A stretch of 14,397 bases of DNA. Origin: Actinomycetota bacterium (GTDB lineage: Bacteria; Actinomycetota; Thermoleophilia; UBA2241). The stretch's first letter is position 1. Every line of letters starts with the position of its first letter. The position numbers were made by a program, and so were the translations under genes. The notes below the pieces were generated by a model. The model ran no database searches, was not told the DNA's origin, and saw only the letters and a program-made list of their open reading frames with translations. The stretch is taken from positions 1 to 14,397 of the forward strand of contig PLTW01000042.1 of the NCBI GenBank assembly GCA_003164655.1. Reading direction: 5' to 3'. Positions 1-7,727 of this stretch are shown here, piece by piece.

Positions 1-2
1 TC

Positions 3-962
3 GGTCTGTACTTCGTCTGGCCGCAACTCGTCAACCTGTTCTCGCAACTGCCGCAGCTGCGCGGCATCCTGTGGCTCTGGTTCGTCCTTATGGGCCTGCT
101 CGAGGGGGCCAGCTTCGCCTGTGCGTGGGGGCTCATGCGGCTGACCCTGAACGAACCGAGCTGGTACCTGATCGCCACGGCGCAGCTGGCGAGCAACGCG
201 GTGAGCCGCCTGATCCCGGGCGGCGCGGCCTCGGGTGGCACTGCCAGCTACCAGATGTTCACCGCTACCGGGGCGCCGCCGGAACGCGTGGTCGCCGGCC
301 TGACCGCGACTACCCTGCTGTCGACCGCCGTCCTGTTTTCGCTGCCCGTCCTGTCGCTGCCCGGGGTCCTGCTCGGCGGCGCCACCGTCGCCGGTACCCT
401 GCTGCGCGCCCTGACCTACGGGATGATCGTCTTCGCTCTCATCCTGGCGGCGGGCGCCGTCGCCCTGTTCACCGACCGTCCCCTGCGCACGGTCGGCCTG
501 CTCACGCAGCGGGCCCGTAACCGCCTGCTGGCCCGGCGCCAGCCCACGACCCGGCTGCCGGACCGGCTGGTCGACGAGCGCGATCTCATCAAGAGCATGC
601 TCGGCCGGCGCTGGTGGGAGGCGCTGCCCTTCGCCGCGGGCAACTGGCTGCTCGACTACAGCGCGCTGCTCGCGGCGCTCGCCGCCACAGGCGCGCGGCC
701 GCGAGCGTCTCTCGTGCTTCTGGCCTACGTCGTCGCCGCGCTGCTGGGCATGGTGCCGATCACACCCGGCGGGCTCGGTTTTGTCGAGGTGGGCCTCGTC
801 GCCACGCTGGGGCTGGCCGGCGTCGGGGTCGCCGACGCGACCTTGGGCACGCTCGCCTATCGTCTCGTCTCGTTCTGGATGCCGATCCCGGCGGGCGGGG
901 TGGCCTACGTACTGTACCGGCGCCGGTACGGTGCGAAGGACGACCCGCCGGCCAGCGGGTGA
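3..962 (+). CDS. YbhN/LPG-synthase-TM-like integral membrane protein (5' end cut by window)
   Basis: The reading frame is already open at the left edge, so the N-terminus lies outside the window; 319 residues are visible. It is very hydrophobic with several membrane spans. Near the C-terminus it carries a TPGGLGFVE segment followed by a hydrophobic stretch, and upstream an IPGGAASGG segment; both resemble the conserved Pro-Gly-Gly loops of the lysylphosphatidylglycerol synthase TM domain / UPF0104 (YbhN, AglD) family. Family members are flippase-like inner-membrane proteins or fused to lipid-modifying domains; no soluble synthase domain follows here, since the protein ends about 15 residues after the last span with a basic tail. 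The next gene is 118 bp downstream on the same strand, a gap in which I see only that gene's ribosome-binding site. Family assignment is fairly secure; the substrate is unknown. Confidence 0.82.
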   Translation, partial: GLYFVWPQLVNLFSQLPQLRGILWLWFVLMGLLEGASFACAWGLMRLTLNEPSWYLIATAQLASNAVSRLIPGGAASGGTASYQMFTATGAPPERVVAGLTATTLLSTAVLFSLPVLSLPGVLLGGATVAGTLLRALTYGMIVFALILAAGAVALFTDRPLRTVGLLTQRARNRLLARRQPTTRLPDRLVDERDLIKSMLGRRWWEALPFAAGNWLLDYSALLAALAATGARPRASLVLLAYVVAALLGMVPITPGGLGFVEVGLVATLGLAGVGVADATLGTLAYRLVSFWMPIPAGGVAYVLYRRRYGAKDDPPASG

Positions 963-1080
963 CACGCGGCGCCGGCGGCGCCCTCCTCGCGGCAACGGCG
1001 ATGCGCCGTGGGTTGGCGCTCATCCCGGGTACCATCGCGCCGATGGTCGCGCCCCACCCCAACCGACCCTGGAGGCCGTG

Positions 1081-1458
1081 ATGGCAGATGTGACACGGCA
1101 GTTCTTCGAGGGGCTCGCCGCCAAGGGTCACGAGCCCCTGCTGGAGAGCTTCACGGGCACGCTGCGCTTCGACCTGCGAGACGGCGAGCGCACCGAGCAC
1201 TGGTACGTCGTCCTCACCAGGGGAGACATCGTCGTCGCGCACGACGACGGCGACGCCGAGGCGGTCATGGGCACCGATCTGGCGACGTTCGACGCCATTC
1301 TCAGCGGCGAGATGAACGCCATGGCGGCGTTGCTACGGGGCGTCGTGACCATGCACGGCAGGTCGATCCTGCTGCTCGCCTTCCAGCGGCTCTTTCGTGG
1401 CTCCGTCGGCGCCGGAGACGAGCTGCGCACCGCGGGCTACTCGAGGGAGCGGTCATGA
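1081..1458 (+). CDS. SCP2 sterol-binding-like domain protein
   Basis: A 125-residue soluble protein. GGAGG lies five bases before the ATG, which fixes the start. The order of elements (LRFDLRDG strand, WYVVLTRGDI, an acidic HDDGDAEA turn, then TDLATFDAILSGE and a hydrophobic helix ending LLAFQRLF) is that of the SCP2 fold, a single small domain with a lipid-sized cavity; bacterial members are mostly of unknown ligand. There is no signal peptide or membrane span. Its TGA overlaps the ATG of the downstream glycogen-debranching-type enzyme (ATGA at 1455-1458), so the two are very probably translated together. Whether the protein binds a lipid, or serves the debranching enzyme in some way, cannot be read from the sequence. 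Domain call is likely, role is open. Confidence 0.8.
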   Translation: MADVTRQFFEGLAAKGHEPLLESFTGTLRFDLRDGERTEHWYVVLTRGDIVVAHDDGDAEAVMGTDLATFDAILSGEMNAMAALLRGVVTMHGRSILLLAFQRLFRGSVGAGDELRTAGYSRERS

Positions 1459-3581
1459 GCTCCGACGTCAAGATCCTCGACGGCAACACCTTCGTCGTCA
1501 GCGACAACGCCGGCGACATCGACGCCTCGCTCACCGATCCCACCGGACTCTTCTCGTTCGACACCCGCTTTCTGTCGAAGTGGGTGCTGACGATCGACGG
1601 CCGGCGGCTCAACCCGCTCTCGGTCGACGATCTGCAGTACTTCGAGGCCCGTTTCTTTCTGGTGCCGGGCACGGGCACCGTCTACGTCGACGCCAAGCTC
1701 TCGGTCATTCGCCAGCGCGCCGTGGGCGGCGGCTTTCACGAGGAACTGACGATCCTCAACCACGACGACAAGGCCGTGGACCTCGACGTGCGTATCGAGG
1801 CCGGCTGCGACTTCGCCGATCTGTTCGAGGTGAAGGACGCCCTCAAGAAGAGCGGCGACTACTTTCAGCGCATCGACGGCGATCGCCTCGTCCTGGGGTA
1901 CAGACGGGAGACCTTCGAGCGCGAGACGTGGATCTCGGCGACGGCGCCCGCCACGGTCGACGAGCACGGCCTCACCTTCGCCGTCACGATCGCGCCGCAC
2001 GGCAGCTGGACGACCGACCTGCACGTGGCGACCGGCATGGACGCCCCCGGACAGGGCGTGGCCCACCCGAAGTACGAACGCAACGCCAAGAAGGCCAGGC
2101 CGAACATGGCGCGCAGCCTCGACAAGTGGCTCGACGAGGCGCCTCGCCTGGAATGCGACTGGGGCTCGCTGAAGGCGACCTACCAGCGCAGCCTGGTCGA
2201 CCTGGCCGCGTTGCGGTTCTCGCCGGTCGCCCTGCCGGGTCATTATCTGCCGGCCGCCGGCCTGCCCTGGTTCATGACCATGTTCGGTCGCGACAGCATC
2301 TTCACGAGCCTGCAGGCGCTGCCGTTCAGCGCCGAGCTGGCGGCCACGACCCTCACGGCTCTCGCTCTCTGGCAGGGTTCGCAGATCGACGACTTTCGCG
2401 ACGAAGATCCGGGTCGCATCCTGCACGAGCAGCGCTTTGGCGAGATGACTGCCTTCGAGGAGCGGCCGCACTCACCCTACTACGGCTGCGCCGACGCCAC
2501 GCCTCTGTACGTCGTGCTCCTCGACGAGTACGAGCGCTGGACGGGCGACACCAGGAGAGTGCGGGTCCTCGAGGCTACGGCCCGAGCGGCGCTCGACTGG
2601 ATCGACGACTACGCCGACCTGCAGGGCAACGGCTACATCTCCTACAAACGCCGCAACGAGAAGACCGGCCTCGAGAACCAGTGCTGGAAGGACTCCTGGG
2701 ACTCGATCTCCTACCGCGACGGCCGGCTGCCCGGGTTCCCGCGGGCGACCTGCGAGCTGCAGGGCTACGCCTACGACGCCAAGATGCGCGGCGCCCGGCT
2801 GGCCCGCGAGGTCTGGAAGGACCTCGCGTATGCGGAGCGACTCGAAAAGCAGGCCGCCGACCTGAAACGCCGCTTCAACCGCGACTTCTGGGTGCAGGAC
2901 GGCGAGTACTTCGCCCTGGCCCTCGACGCCGACGGCGGCCAGGTCGACGCCCTGGCGTCGAACATCGGCCACCTGCTGTGGAGCGGCATCGTCGACAAGA
3001 ACAATGCCAGGAAGGTCGTGCGTCGCCTGATGGGCACGCGGCTGTACTCGGGCTGGGGCGTGCGCACGCTGGCCGAGGGCGAGGGACGTTACAACCCGAT
3101 CGGCTATCACGTCGGCACCATCTGGCCTTACGACAACTCGTTCATCGCCTGGGGTCTGCGCCGCTACGGCTTCAAGGAGGAGGCGGCGCGCATCGCCGCC
3201 GGCATCCTCGACGCCGCCGAGTTCTTCGAGGGCCGCCTGCCCGAGGCGTTCGGCGGCTACCCCCGCGAGCTCACCAAGTACCCGGTGCAGTACCCGACGG
3301 CCTGCAGCCCGCAGGCGTGGTCGACCGGGGCGCCATTGCTCCTGCTGCGCACGATGCTCGGGCTCGAGCCGATCGGCGACCATCTCGTCGTCGATCCGGC
3401 CCTCCCGCAGGGCATCGGCCACCTCGAGCTGCTCGACATTCCCGGACGCTGGGGCCACATCGACGCCTTCGGGCGGGGCACGGTCGACGTGGCCAGGATG
3501 GGGCGGGGGCGCAAGCAGCTCGGCGTGCTGCCTGCGGACGCCGTGAGGCCGACGGCCCGGCCGCGCGAGCACAAGCACTGA
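1455..3581 (+). CDS. Glycogen-debranching-type amylo-alpha-1,6-glucosidase family enzyme
   Basis: A 708-residue cytoplasmic protein. The ATG overlaps the stop of the SCP2-like gene; GGGAG five bases upstream within that gene is the likely ribosome-binding site, so I reject longer in-frame extensions. Residues about 5-210 form a beta-rich N-terminal domain like the GDE N-terminal family (DPTGLFSFDTRFLSKW near the start). Residues about 240-690 form an (alpha/alpha)6 glycoside hydrolase barrel: PWFMTMFGRDS (about 270-280), ENQCWKDSWDS (about 407-417) and GYHVGTIWPYDN (about 550-561) are the acidic/aromatic segments typical of bacterial amylo-alpha-1,6-glucosidases. Expected role is hydrolysis of alpha-1,6 branch stubs in glycogen or a related glucan. 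The length is normal for this two-domain group. Substrate specificity (glycogen versus another oligosaccharide) is inferred, not seen. Confidence 0.88.
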   Translation: MSSDVKILDGNTFVVSDNAGDIDASLTDPTGLFSFDTRFLSKWVLTIDGRRLNPLSVDDLQYFEARFFLVPGTGTVYVDAKLSVIRQRAVGGGFHEELTILNHDDKAVDLDVRIEAGCDFADLFEVKDALKKSGDYFQRIDGDRLVLGYRRETFERETWISATAPATVDEHGLTFAVTIAPHGSWTTDLHVATGMDAPGQGVAHPKYERNAKKARPNMARSLDKWLDEAPRLECDWGSLKATYQRSLVDLAALRFSPVALPGHYLPAAGLPWFMTMFGRDSIFTSLQALPFSAELAATTLTALALWQGSQIDDFRDEDPGRILHEQRFGEMTAFEERPHSPYYGCADATPLYVVLLDEYERWTGDTRRVRVLEATARAALDWIDDYADLQGNGYISYKRRNEKTGLENQCWKDSWDSISYRDGRLPGFPRATCELQGYAYDAKMRGARLAREVWKDLAYAERLEKQAADLKRRFNRDFWVQDGEYFALALDADGGQVDALASNIGHLLWSGIVDKNNARKVVRRLMGTRLYSGWGVRTLAEGEGRYNPIGYHVGTIWPYDNSFIAWGLRRYGFKEEAARIAAGILDAAEFFEGRLPEAFGGYPRELTKYPVQYPTACSPQAWSTGAPLLLLRTMLGLEPIGDHLVVDPALPQGIGHLELLDIPGRWGHIDAFGRGTVDVARMGRGRKQLGVLPADAVRPTARPREHKH

Positions 3582-3614
3582 AGGCCCGGCCGCCCGCTCC
3601 GCGTCCGGCCTTTT
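3581..3614 (+). terminator. Rho-independent-like terminator after the debranching enzyme gene
   Basis: A G+C-rich hairpin starts on the last base of the stop codon: the left arm 3581-3593 pairs with 3601-3612 (AAGGCC with GGCCTT at the base, then GG/CC and CGC/GCG), with one bulged C, one C-T mismatch and a seven-base loop. Four T residues (3611-3614) follow, two of them in the stem. It sits between convergent genes. In the minus direction the tail is poorer in T, so it is best read as the plus-strand terminator. Confidence 0.65.
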
Positions 3615-3617
3615 CGG

Positions 3618-3908
3618 TCAGGAGCCGGGGTAGTAGGGCATGCGCCGGCGATCGCGGTAGCCCGACGAGTAGGAGCCGAGGTCGAGCAGAAAGCCGATGA
3701 ACACCAGCACCCAGCCGGCCGTCGTAGGGCCGTGGTTGGCGACCGAGTACACGAGCACGTAGAAGAGCGTCGTGAAGGGCAGGAAGATGATGCCGATCAG
3801 CGGCCAGACGATGGTGCTGAAGGCGCGGTTCACGTAGTGGGTGAAGATCCACATGAACAGAAACACGAGGCGCGGCGCGAACATGCCGAAACAGCCGAGG
3901 CAGCACAT
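3618..3908 (-). CDS. Small three-span membrane protein of unknown function
   Basis: About 96 residues. I start it at the ATG giving MCCLGCFGMF, preceded at eight bases by a GGGGG run; an in-frame ATG five codons upstream (at 3923) is the alternative. The reading frame stays open far beyond this, but those extra residues are Arg/Pro-rich and lie opposite the potassium channel gene, so they are not protein. Three hydrophobic segments are visible (about 10-25, 33-55, 63-78), with a YVNRAF segment after the first and a conserved-looking DLGSYSSG followed by basic residues at the tail. Similar short proteins ending in DLGSYGGG-like motifs occur in many actinobacteria; none has a known function as far as I recall. 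It ends 37 bp from the convergent debranching enzyme gene and is divergent from the potassium channel. Confidence 0.72.
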   Translation of the reverse strand: MCCLGCFGMFAPRLVFLFMWIFTHYVNRAFSTIVWPLIGIIFLPFTTLFYVLVYSVANHGPTTAGWVLVFIGFLLDLGSYSSGYRDRRRMPYYPGS

Positions 3909-4091
3909 GGGCCTGACCCCCATCGATCGCGTGATCCCGCTCGTGGGCACGGGCCGGAGGGCCGCGCTGCGGGCCGAGGGCCACGGTACCACAGGATCGT
4001 CGCGCCCGAACCGTTCGCTCCGGCGGTGAGTGGCCGAGACGGCCGCGCGGCCGATAGCGGCCCCTCTGCGTCGGACCGTCGGGACCTGCGA

Positions 4092-4097
4092 TAGACT
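4092..4097 (+). promoter_or_regulatory. Possible -10 box (TAGACT) for the potassium channel gene
   Basis: TAGACT lies 33 bases before the GTG start, in the 222-bp divergent gap (3909-4130) between the small membrane protein and the channel. It matches four of six positions of TATAAT, including the key T1, A2 and T6. I find no convincing -35 hexamer at 16-18 bp. The rest of the gap shows no other structure that I can support. Confidence 0.3.
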
Positions 4098-4130
4098 GAG
4101 CGGCGACCAGAAGGACGGGAAGGAGATCAC

Positions 4131-4904
4131 GTGCCGGTCGACCAGCCCGACGCACGCCGCGATCCCTCTGGGCCCGCAGGCCCAGATGAGGCGCAGGCCT
4201 CCCGGATGGGCCGGCGTCGCCTCCTGCGCCGGCCCGAGCCGCACAGCGAACGCTACTTTTTTCTGCTCGTGCTGCTGCTGGCCGACGTCTGCGTGATCGG
4301 CCTGGCCGGCGGGGGCAGGTGGGCGACGTTCACCTATACGCCGCTCACGGCGGCCACGCTGGTGCTCGCCCTGCGCACCTCGGAGGCTCGGCGCCGCACG
4401 ATGCGGTTTGCCTGGGCGGCAGCCGCGATCGCCGTCGCGGCGTCGGCGGGCGTGGCGATCACCGGCTCGACGCACCTCAACGGCTACGTCTACTTCATGC
4501 TGTTCGCCCTGCTGTTGATCTCGCCGCTGGCGATCGGGCGGCGCATCGTCATGAGCCGGCGGGTGACGTTACGCCTGCTGGTCGCGGCCATCTGCGTCTA
4601 CCTGATGATCGGCTTGCTGTTCACGTTCGTGTACCTGGGCGTCAACGGCGTCCACCCCAGCTTCTTCGCCCAGGGAAACCAGAAAGATCCCTCGATCTAC
4701 CTCTATTTCAGCTTCATCACCATGACGACTGTGGGATTCGGCGACTTTACGCCGGGATGGTCGCTGCCCCGGGTACTGGTCGTCTTCGAAGCGATGCTCG
4801 GCCAGGTCTTTCTGGTCACCGCGGTGGCGCGCCTGGTCTCGCTGTATTCGTCGGAAAGGCCCGCACGCGGGGCGGCGGTCGACGACGCGGTCGACGATGG
4901 CTGA
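4131..4904 (+). CDS. Potassium channel family protein (TVGFGD selectivity filter)
   Basis: 257 residues starting at GTG, five bases after AGGAG (4121-4125). The N-terminal 40 residues are charged and cytoplasmic. About six hydrophobic segments follow (42-60, 67-82, 93-111, 118-136, 148-170, 212-238). The last two flank a pore loop with SFITMTTVGFGDFTP; T200-V-G-F-G-D205 is the K+ selectivity filter signature, with Phe in place of the commoner Tyr, a known variant. There is no Arg-rich S4 helix, so voltage gating is not expected, and the acidic tail of about 20 residues is far too short for an RCK/TrkA-N gating domain. It is expected to conduct K+ across the inner membrane. The next gene follows after 107 bp on the same strand. 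Confidence 0.9.
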   Translation: MPVDQPDARRDPSGPAGPDEAQASRMGRRRLLRRPEPHSERYFFLLVLLLADVCVIGLAGGGRWATFTYTPLTAATLVLALRTSEARRRTMRFAWAAAAIAVAASAGVAITGSTHLNGYVYFMLFALLLISPLAIGRRIVMSRRVTLRLLVAAICVYLMIGLLFTFVYLGVNGVHPSFFAQGNQKDPSIYLYFSFITMTTVGFGDFTPGWSLPRVLVVFEAMLGQVFLVTAVARLVSLYSSERPARGAAVDDAVDDG

Positions 4905-5011
4905 CGTGTCCGGTCTGCTCCAGGTGGGTAGGTAGGCGGCAAGTTGGACCTCGCGAGTCGCGACGCCGGTCTGGGCGCGACCTCGCCCCGCAAGCGAGCG
5001 AAGGTGGAGGC

Positions 5012-6481
5012 ATGAGCGACGACGCCACTCCCCAAAGCGGCAAGGGTGCGCGGCCCGGCAAAGGCGAGCCCCGGCCCGCCGCCGGCCGGCGGCGCGGGGC
5101 CTCGGCCCCGCGCCCCAAGAAGCCGGCACCGGGCGCTCCCGCCGATCCGGGCACGCCACTGCCCGACTCCGCAGCGCCGGCCGAGGCCGTCACAGCGCCT
5201 CTGGCGTCCGCACCGCCGGCCGAGGCCGTCACAGCGCCGCTGGCGCCCGTTGCGACGGCCGCTGGTCAGCGCCGCCCCGCACGCTGGCGCGGCATCGTGG
5301 CGATCGTTCTGATCGTCCTGGCGACACTGCTGGCGCCGCTGACGCTCGCGGTTCTGTGGATGAACCACGACCTGATGAACACCGACAACTACGTCGCTGC
5401 CGTGGCGCCGCTCAGCTCCAATCCGGCCGTGCAGGACGCCGTCGCCCAGAACCTCACCAACGAGTTGTGGGCAAAGGTGAACGTCCAGCAGCAGCTCGCC
5501 GGCGTGCTGCCGTCATGGGCTCAAGTCTTTTCCGCCCCGCTCAGCAACCAGCTCAAGGACTACACCTACAAGGGCGTACACGCGATCGTGTCGTCCAAGG
5601 CGTTCGGCAAGGTCTGGGAGGTCGCCAACCGGCAGGCCCACACCCAGGTCTCGGCGGCTCTGCTGGGCAAGAAGATCGCCGGTATCGACACGGCCAAAGG
5701 ACAGGTGAGCGTCGATTTCGCACCGGTGGTGGACCAGGTCAAGTCGGCCCTCGACGGCAAGGGCATCCATGTGCTCGATGGGGTCGCGGCCGCGCCGGGT
5801 AGCACGACGTTCGTGCTCTTCCGCTCGGCCACCCTGGCCAAAGCCCAGAAGGCGATCAGCTTCTTCCACAAGCTCTCGGTCGCGCTGCCGCTGCTGCTGC
5901 TTGCCGCCTGGGTCGGCGCGATCGCCGTCTCGCGGCGCCGGCGCCGCACCGTGTTGCAGCTCGGCTTCACGCTCGCCCTGGCGATGGTCGTGACCCTCGT
6001 CGCCTACCATCTCGGGCGCGGGGCCTACCTGAACGCGATCAGCAGCCCGCAGCTGCCGCGCGACGCTGCCGCTGCGATCTTCGACGCGCTGCTGGTCGGC
6101 GTGCTGACTGCCGCGCGCACCGTGCTCGTCGTCGGTCTGCTGGTCTGGCTCGGGGCGCTTCTCGCCGGTCCGGCCGGCTGGGCCGTGTGGGTGCGCGAGG
6201 CGCTCGCCGGCGTCTTTCAGACCGCGGGAACGGCCGCCGAACAGAAGGGTCTCGACCTCGGGCCGGTCGGCTCGTGGGTGGCTCGTCGGCATCGTCCGCT
6301 GCAGCTCGCCGGCCTGTTGATCGCCGCCGCGGTGCTGGTTTTCTGGGGCACCCCGGGTCTCGCCGGCGTTTTGTGGATCGTCGTCGGTCTGCTGGTCTAC
6401 CTGGCGCTCGTCGAGTTCGTCGGTCGCCTGACCCGGCCGCCGGCCGGCGATGCCGTCGCCCCCAGGACCGGCCGGCCGTAG
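5012..6481 (+). CDS. Multi-span membrane protein with Pro/Ala-rich N-terminus and external domain, unknown function
   Basis: 489 residues. The ATG follows an AAGGTGGAGG purine stretch (5001-5010). Residues 1-92 are Pro/Ala/Lys/Arg-rich low complexity with a 13-residue tandem repeat. A membrane span (about 94-116) leads into an external domain of about 170 residues. That domain opens with MNTDNYVAAVAPL and has QDAVAQNLTNELW after it, a pattern I associate with uncharacterised actinobacterial membrane proteins. Further spans lie at about 287-307, 316-334, 357-385 and 430-470. The external domain has no Cys and no catalytic motif that I recognise. It lies 107 bp downstream of the potassium channel and may share its transcript. 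The gene ends 9 bp before a large inverted repeat. Function unknown; family recognition is from memory. Confidence 0.8.
   Translation: MSDDATPQSGKGARPGKGEPRPAAGRRRGASAPRPKKPAPGAPADPGTPLPDSAAPAEAVTAPLASAPPAEAVTAPLAPVATAAGQRRPARWRGIVAIVLIVLATLLAPLTLAVLWMNHDLMNTDNYVAAVAPLSSNPAVQDAVAQNLTNELWAKVNVQQQLAGVLPSWAQVFSAPLSNQLKDYTYKGVHAIVSSKAFGKVWEVANRQAHTQVSAALLGKKIAGIDTAKGQVSVDFAPVVDQVKSALDGKGIHVLDGVAAAPGSTTFVLFRSATLAKAQKAISFFHKLSVALPLLLLAAWVGAIAVSRRRRRTVLQLGFTLALAMVVTLVAYHLGRGAYLNAISSPQLPRDAAAAIFDALLVGVLTAARTVLVVGLLVWLGALLAGPAGWAVWVREALAGVFQTAGTAAEQKGLDLGPVGSWVARRHRPLQLAGLLIAAAVLVFWGTPGLAGVLWIVVGLLVYLALVEFVGRLTRPPAGDAVAPRTGRP
5175..5252 (+). repeat. In-frame tandem repeat, 39-bp period, two copies
   Basis: A 25-base stretch at 5175-5199 recurs exactly at 5214-5238, with a period of 39 bases (13 codons). 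It encodes PAEAVTAPLASAP followed by PAEAVTAPLAPVA in the cytoplasmic Pro/Ala-rich tail of the unknown membrane protein. The near identity at DNA level suggests a recent duplication in a linker-like region. Confidence 0.9.
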
Positions 6482-6490
6482 CGCGCACGG

Positions 6491-6538
6491 CGCGGCGGGG
6501 CGGAGCCTGGGGCCGCACGGCCCCAGGCTCCGCCCCGC
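6491..6538. terminator. 23-bp perfect inverted repeat between convergent genes (likely bidirectional terminator)
   Basis: Arm 6491-6513 is exactly the reverse complement of 6516-6538, with only CA between them; allowing for a real loop, about 22 pairs could form, nearly all G-C. It starts 9 bp after the plus-strand stop (6481) and ends 6 bp before the minus-strand stop (6545), so it separates two convergent genes. There is no T tract on either side. Streptomyces-like long G+C hairpins without U tails are known terminators; function here is inferred from position. Confidence 0.7.
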
Positions 6539-6544
6539 CGCCCG

Positions 6545-7705
6545 TCAGGTCCGCAGCGCCGCGTCGATCGTCTCGCCGAGCCGGGCCGCGGCCGCGGCGA
6601 GCTGCTCTGCCTCGTAGAGCGTGAAGGCCAGTCTCAGGCCGCCGTCATGGCCGTCGAGATGGCTGCGGGCGGCGGGGACGAAGGACACGCCCGCCGCCTC
6701 GGCCGCAGGCAGCAGCTCGCCGGCCCGCAGCCCAGCGGGTAGCGACACCCAGACAAAGAAGCCGCCCGCCGGCAGCACGAACTCGCAGCCCGGCGGCAGT
6801 CGTGTCGCGAGGGCGGCCGCCAGGACGTCACGGCGGGCCGCGTAGGCGGTCCGCAGCCGGGCGACGTGCGAGTCGTAGTGCCCGGCGGCGAGGAAGCGCT
6901 CGACCACGACGGCGGCGAACTGACTGGGGCAGCCGCCGCTGTCGTTCAGGCCGCTGGTCGCGATGCGCTCGAGCTGCCCGGGCGCGGCATTCACCCAGCC
7001 GACCCGCAGCCCCGGGGCGAGCGTCTTGGCAAACGAGCCCAGACGCAGCACGGTGCCGGGCGCCGCCAGGCTCCACAGCGAAGGTGGCGCCGGCGCCCCG
7101 TACCAGAGCTCGCGATACACGTCGTCTTCGACCACGAGCAGGCCGTAGGCGGCCGCGACCTCGACCAGCCGCCGCCGGCGCCCGGCCGATAGGCAGGTCC
7201 CGGTCGGATTGTGGAAGGTGGGGATCGTGTAGAGCAGCCGCACGGTGCGGCCCGTGGCGCGCGCCTCTACGAGACGTCGCTCGAGGGCGTCCACGTCGAG
7301 GCCGTCCTTATCGCAGGCGAGCGCCTCGACGGCGACGGGGTGATCGCCCAGGATGCCCAGCGCCAGGCTGTAAGTGGGCCGCTCGACGAGCACCACGTCG
7401 CCCGGCCGGCAGAACAGCGCGACGATCTGATCGAGGGCCTGCGAGTTGCCGGCGCTGATCAGGGTCTCGTCTTGGCCGGTCGCGCGCGTCTCGAGTCCGC
7501 TGAGGCGCTCCGCGAGCCGGCGGCGCAGCGCCGCCGGGCCGGCGCTGGCCCCGTAGGGCAAGGCCTCGCGGCCGCCGTCGGCGAGCGCCGCGCGGCAGGC
7601 CGCGGCCAGCCCGGCGGCGGGGAAGAGCGCGGGGTCGGGCTCGCCGAAGGCGAGCTCGATCACGCCCGGTCGGGCGACGTTCTGAAGGCTCGCCGTCAGC
7701 GCCAC
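6545..7705 (-). CDS. PLP-dependent aminotransferase, 2-aminoadipate/MocR-catalytic-domain-like
   Basis: 386 residues from a GTG, 22 bp after the preceding gene's stop. The ribosome-binding site is weak (GGGG about ten bases upstream), so translation may lean on the upstream gene. It is a fold-type I aminotransferase: LISAGNSQALD binds the phosphate side, H-N166-PTG is the cofactor-ring Asn, ED-D195-VY197 the Asp/Tyr pair, GSFAK227TLAPGLRVGW carries the Schiff-base Lys, and LRLAF (R358) is the carboxylate-binding Arg. The FAKTLAPGLRVGW form is typical of the LysN/2-aminoadipate and MocR-type catalytic group. No N-terminal GntR helix-turn-helix is present, so this is an enzyme and not a MocR regulator. 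It is the last gene of a three-gene minus-strand operon. Substrate cannot be assigned. Confidence 0.88.
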   Translation of the reverse strand: MALTASLQNVARPGVIELAFGEPDPALFPAAGLAAACRAALADGGREALPYGASAGPAALRRRLAERLSGLETRATGQDETLISAGNSQALDQIVALFCRPGDVVLVERPTYSLALGILGDHPVAVEALACDKDGLDVDALERRLVEARATGRTVRLLYTIPTFHNPTGTCLSAGRRRRLVEVAAAYGLLVVEDDVYRELWYGAPAPPSLWSLAAPGTVLRLGSFAKTLAPGLRVGWVNAAPGQLERIATSGLNDSGGCPSQFAAVVVERFLAAGHYDSHVARLRTAYAARRDVLAAALATRLPPGCEFVLPAGGFFVWVSLPAGLRAGELLPAAEAAGVSFVPAARSHLDGHDGGLRLAFTLYEAEQLAAAAARLGETIDAALRT

Positions 7706-7727
7706 GTGACCACGCCCCGCGGCACCG

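Noticed and set aside
2472..3578. Minus-strand open frame of 368 codons opposite the debranching enzyme
   Set aside because: Its composition is that of an antisense shadow, there is no ribosome-binding site, and the plus strand carries clear glycoside hydrolase motifs. The same holds for 1437-2471 minus.
3909..4475. N-terminal extension of the small three-span protein
   Set aside because: The extra residues are Arg/Pro/Ser-rich, would overlap the promoter region and the first 345 bases of the divergent channel gene, and the family is short.
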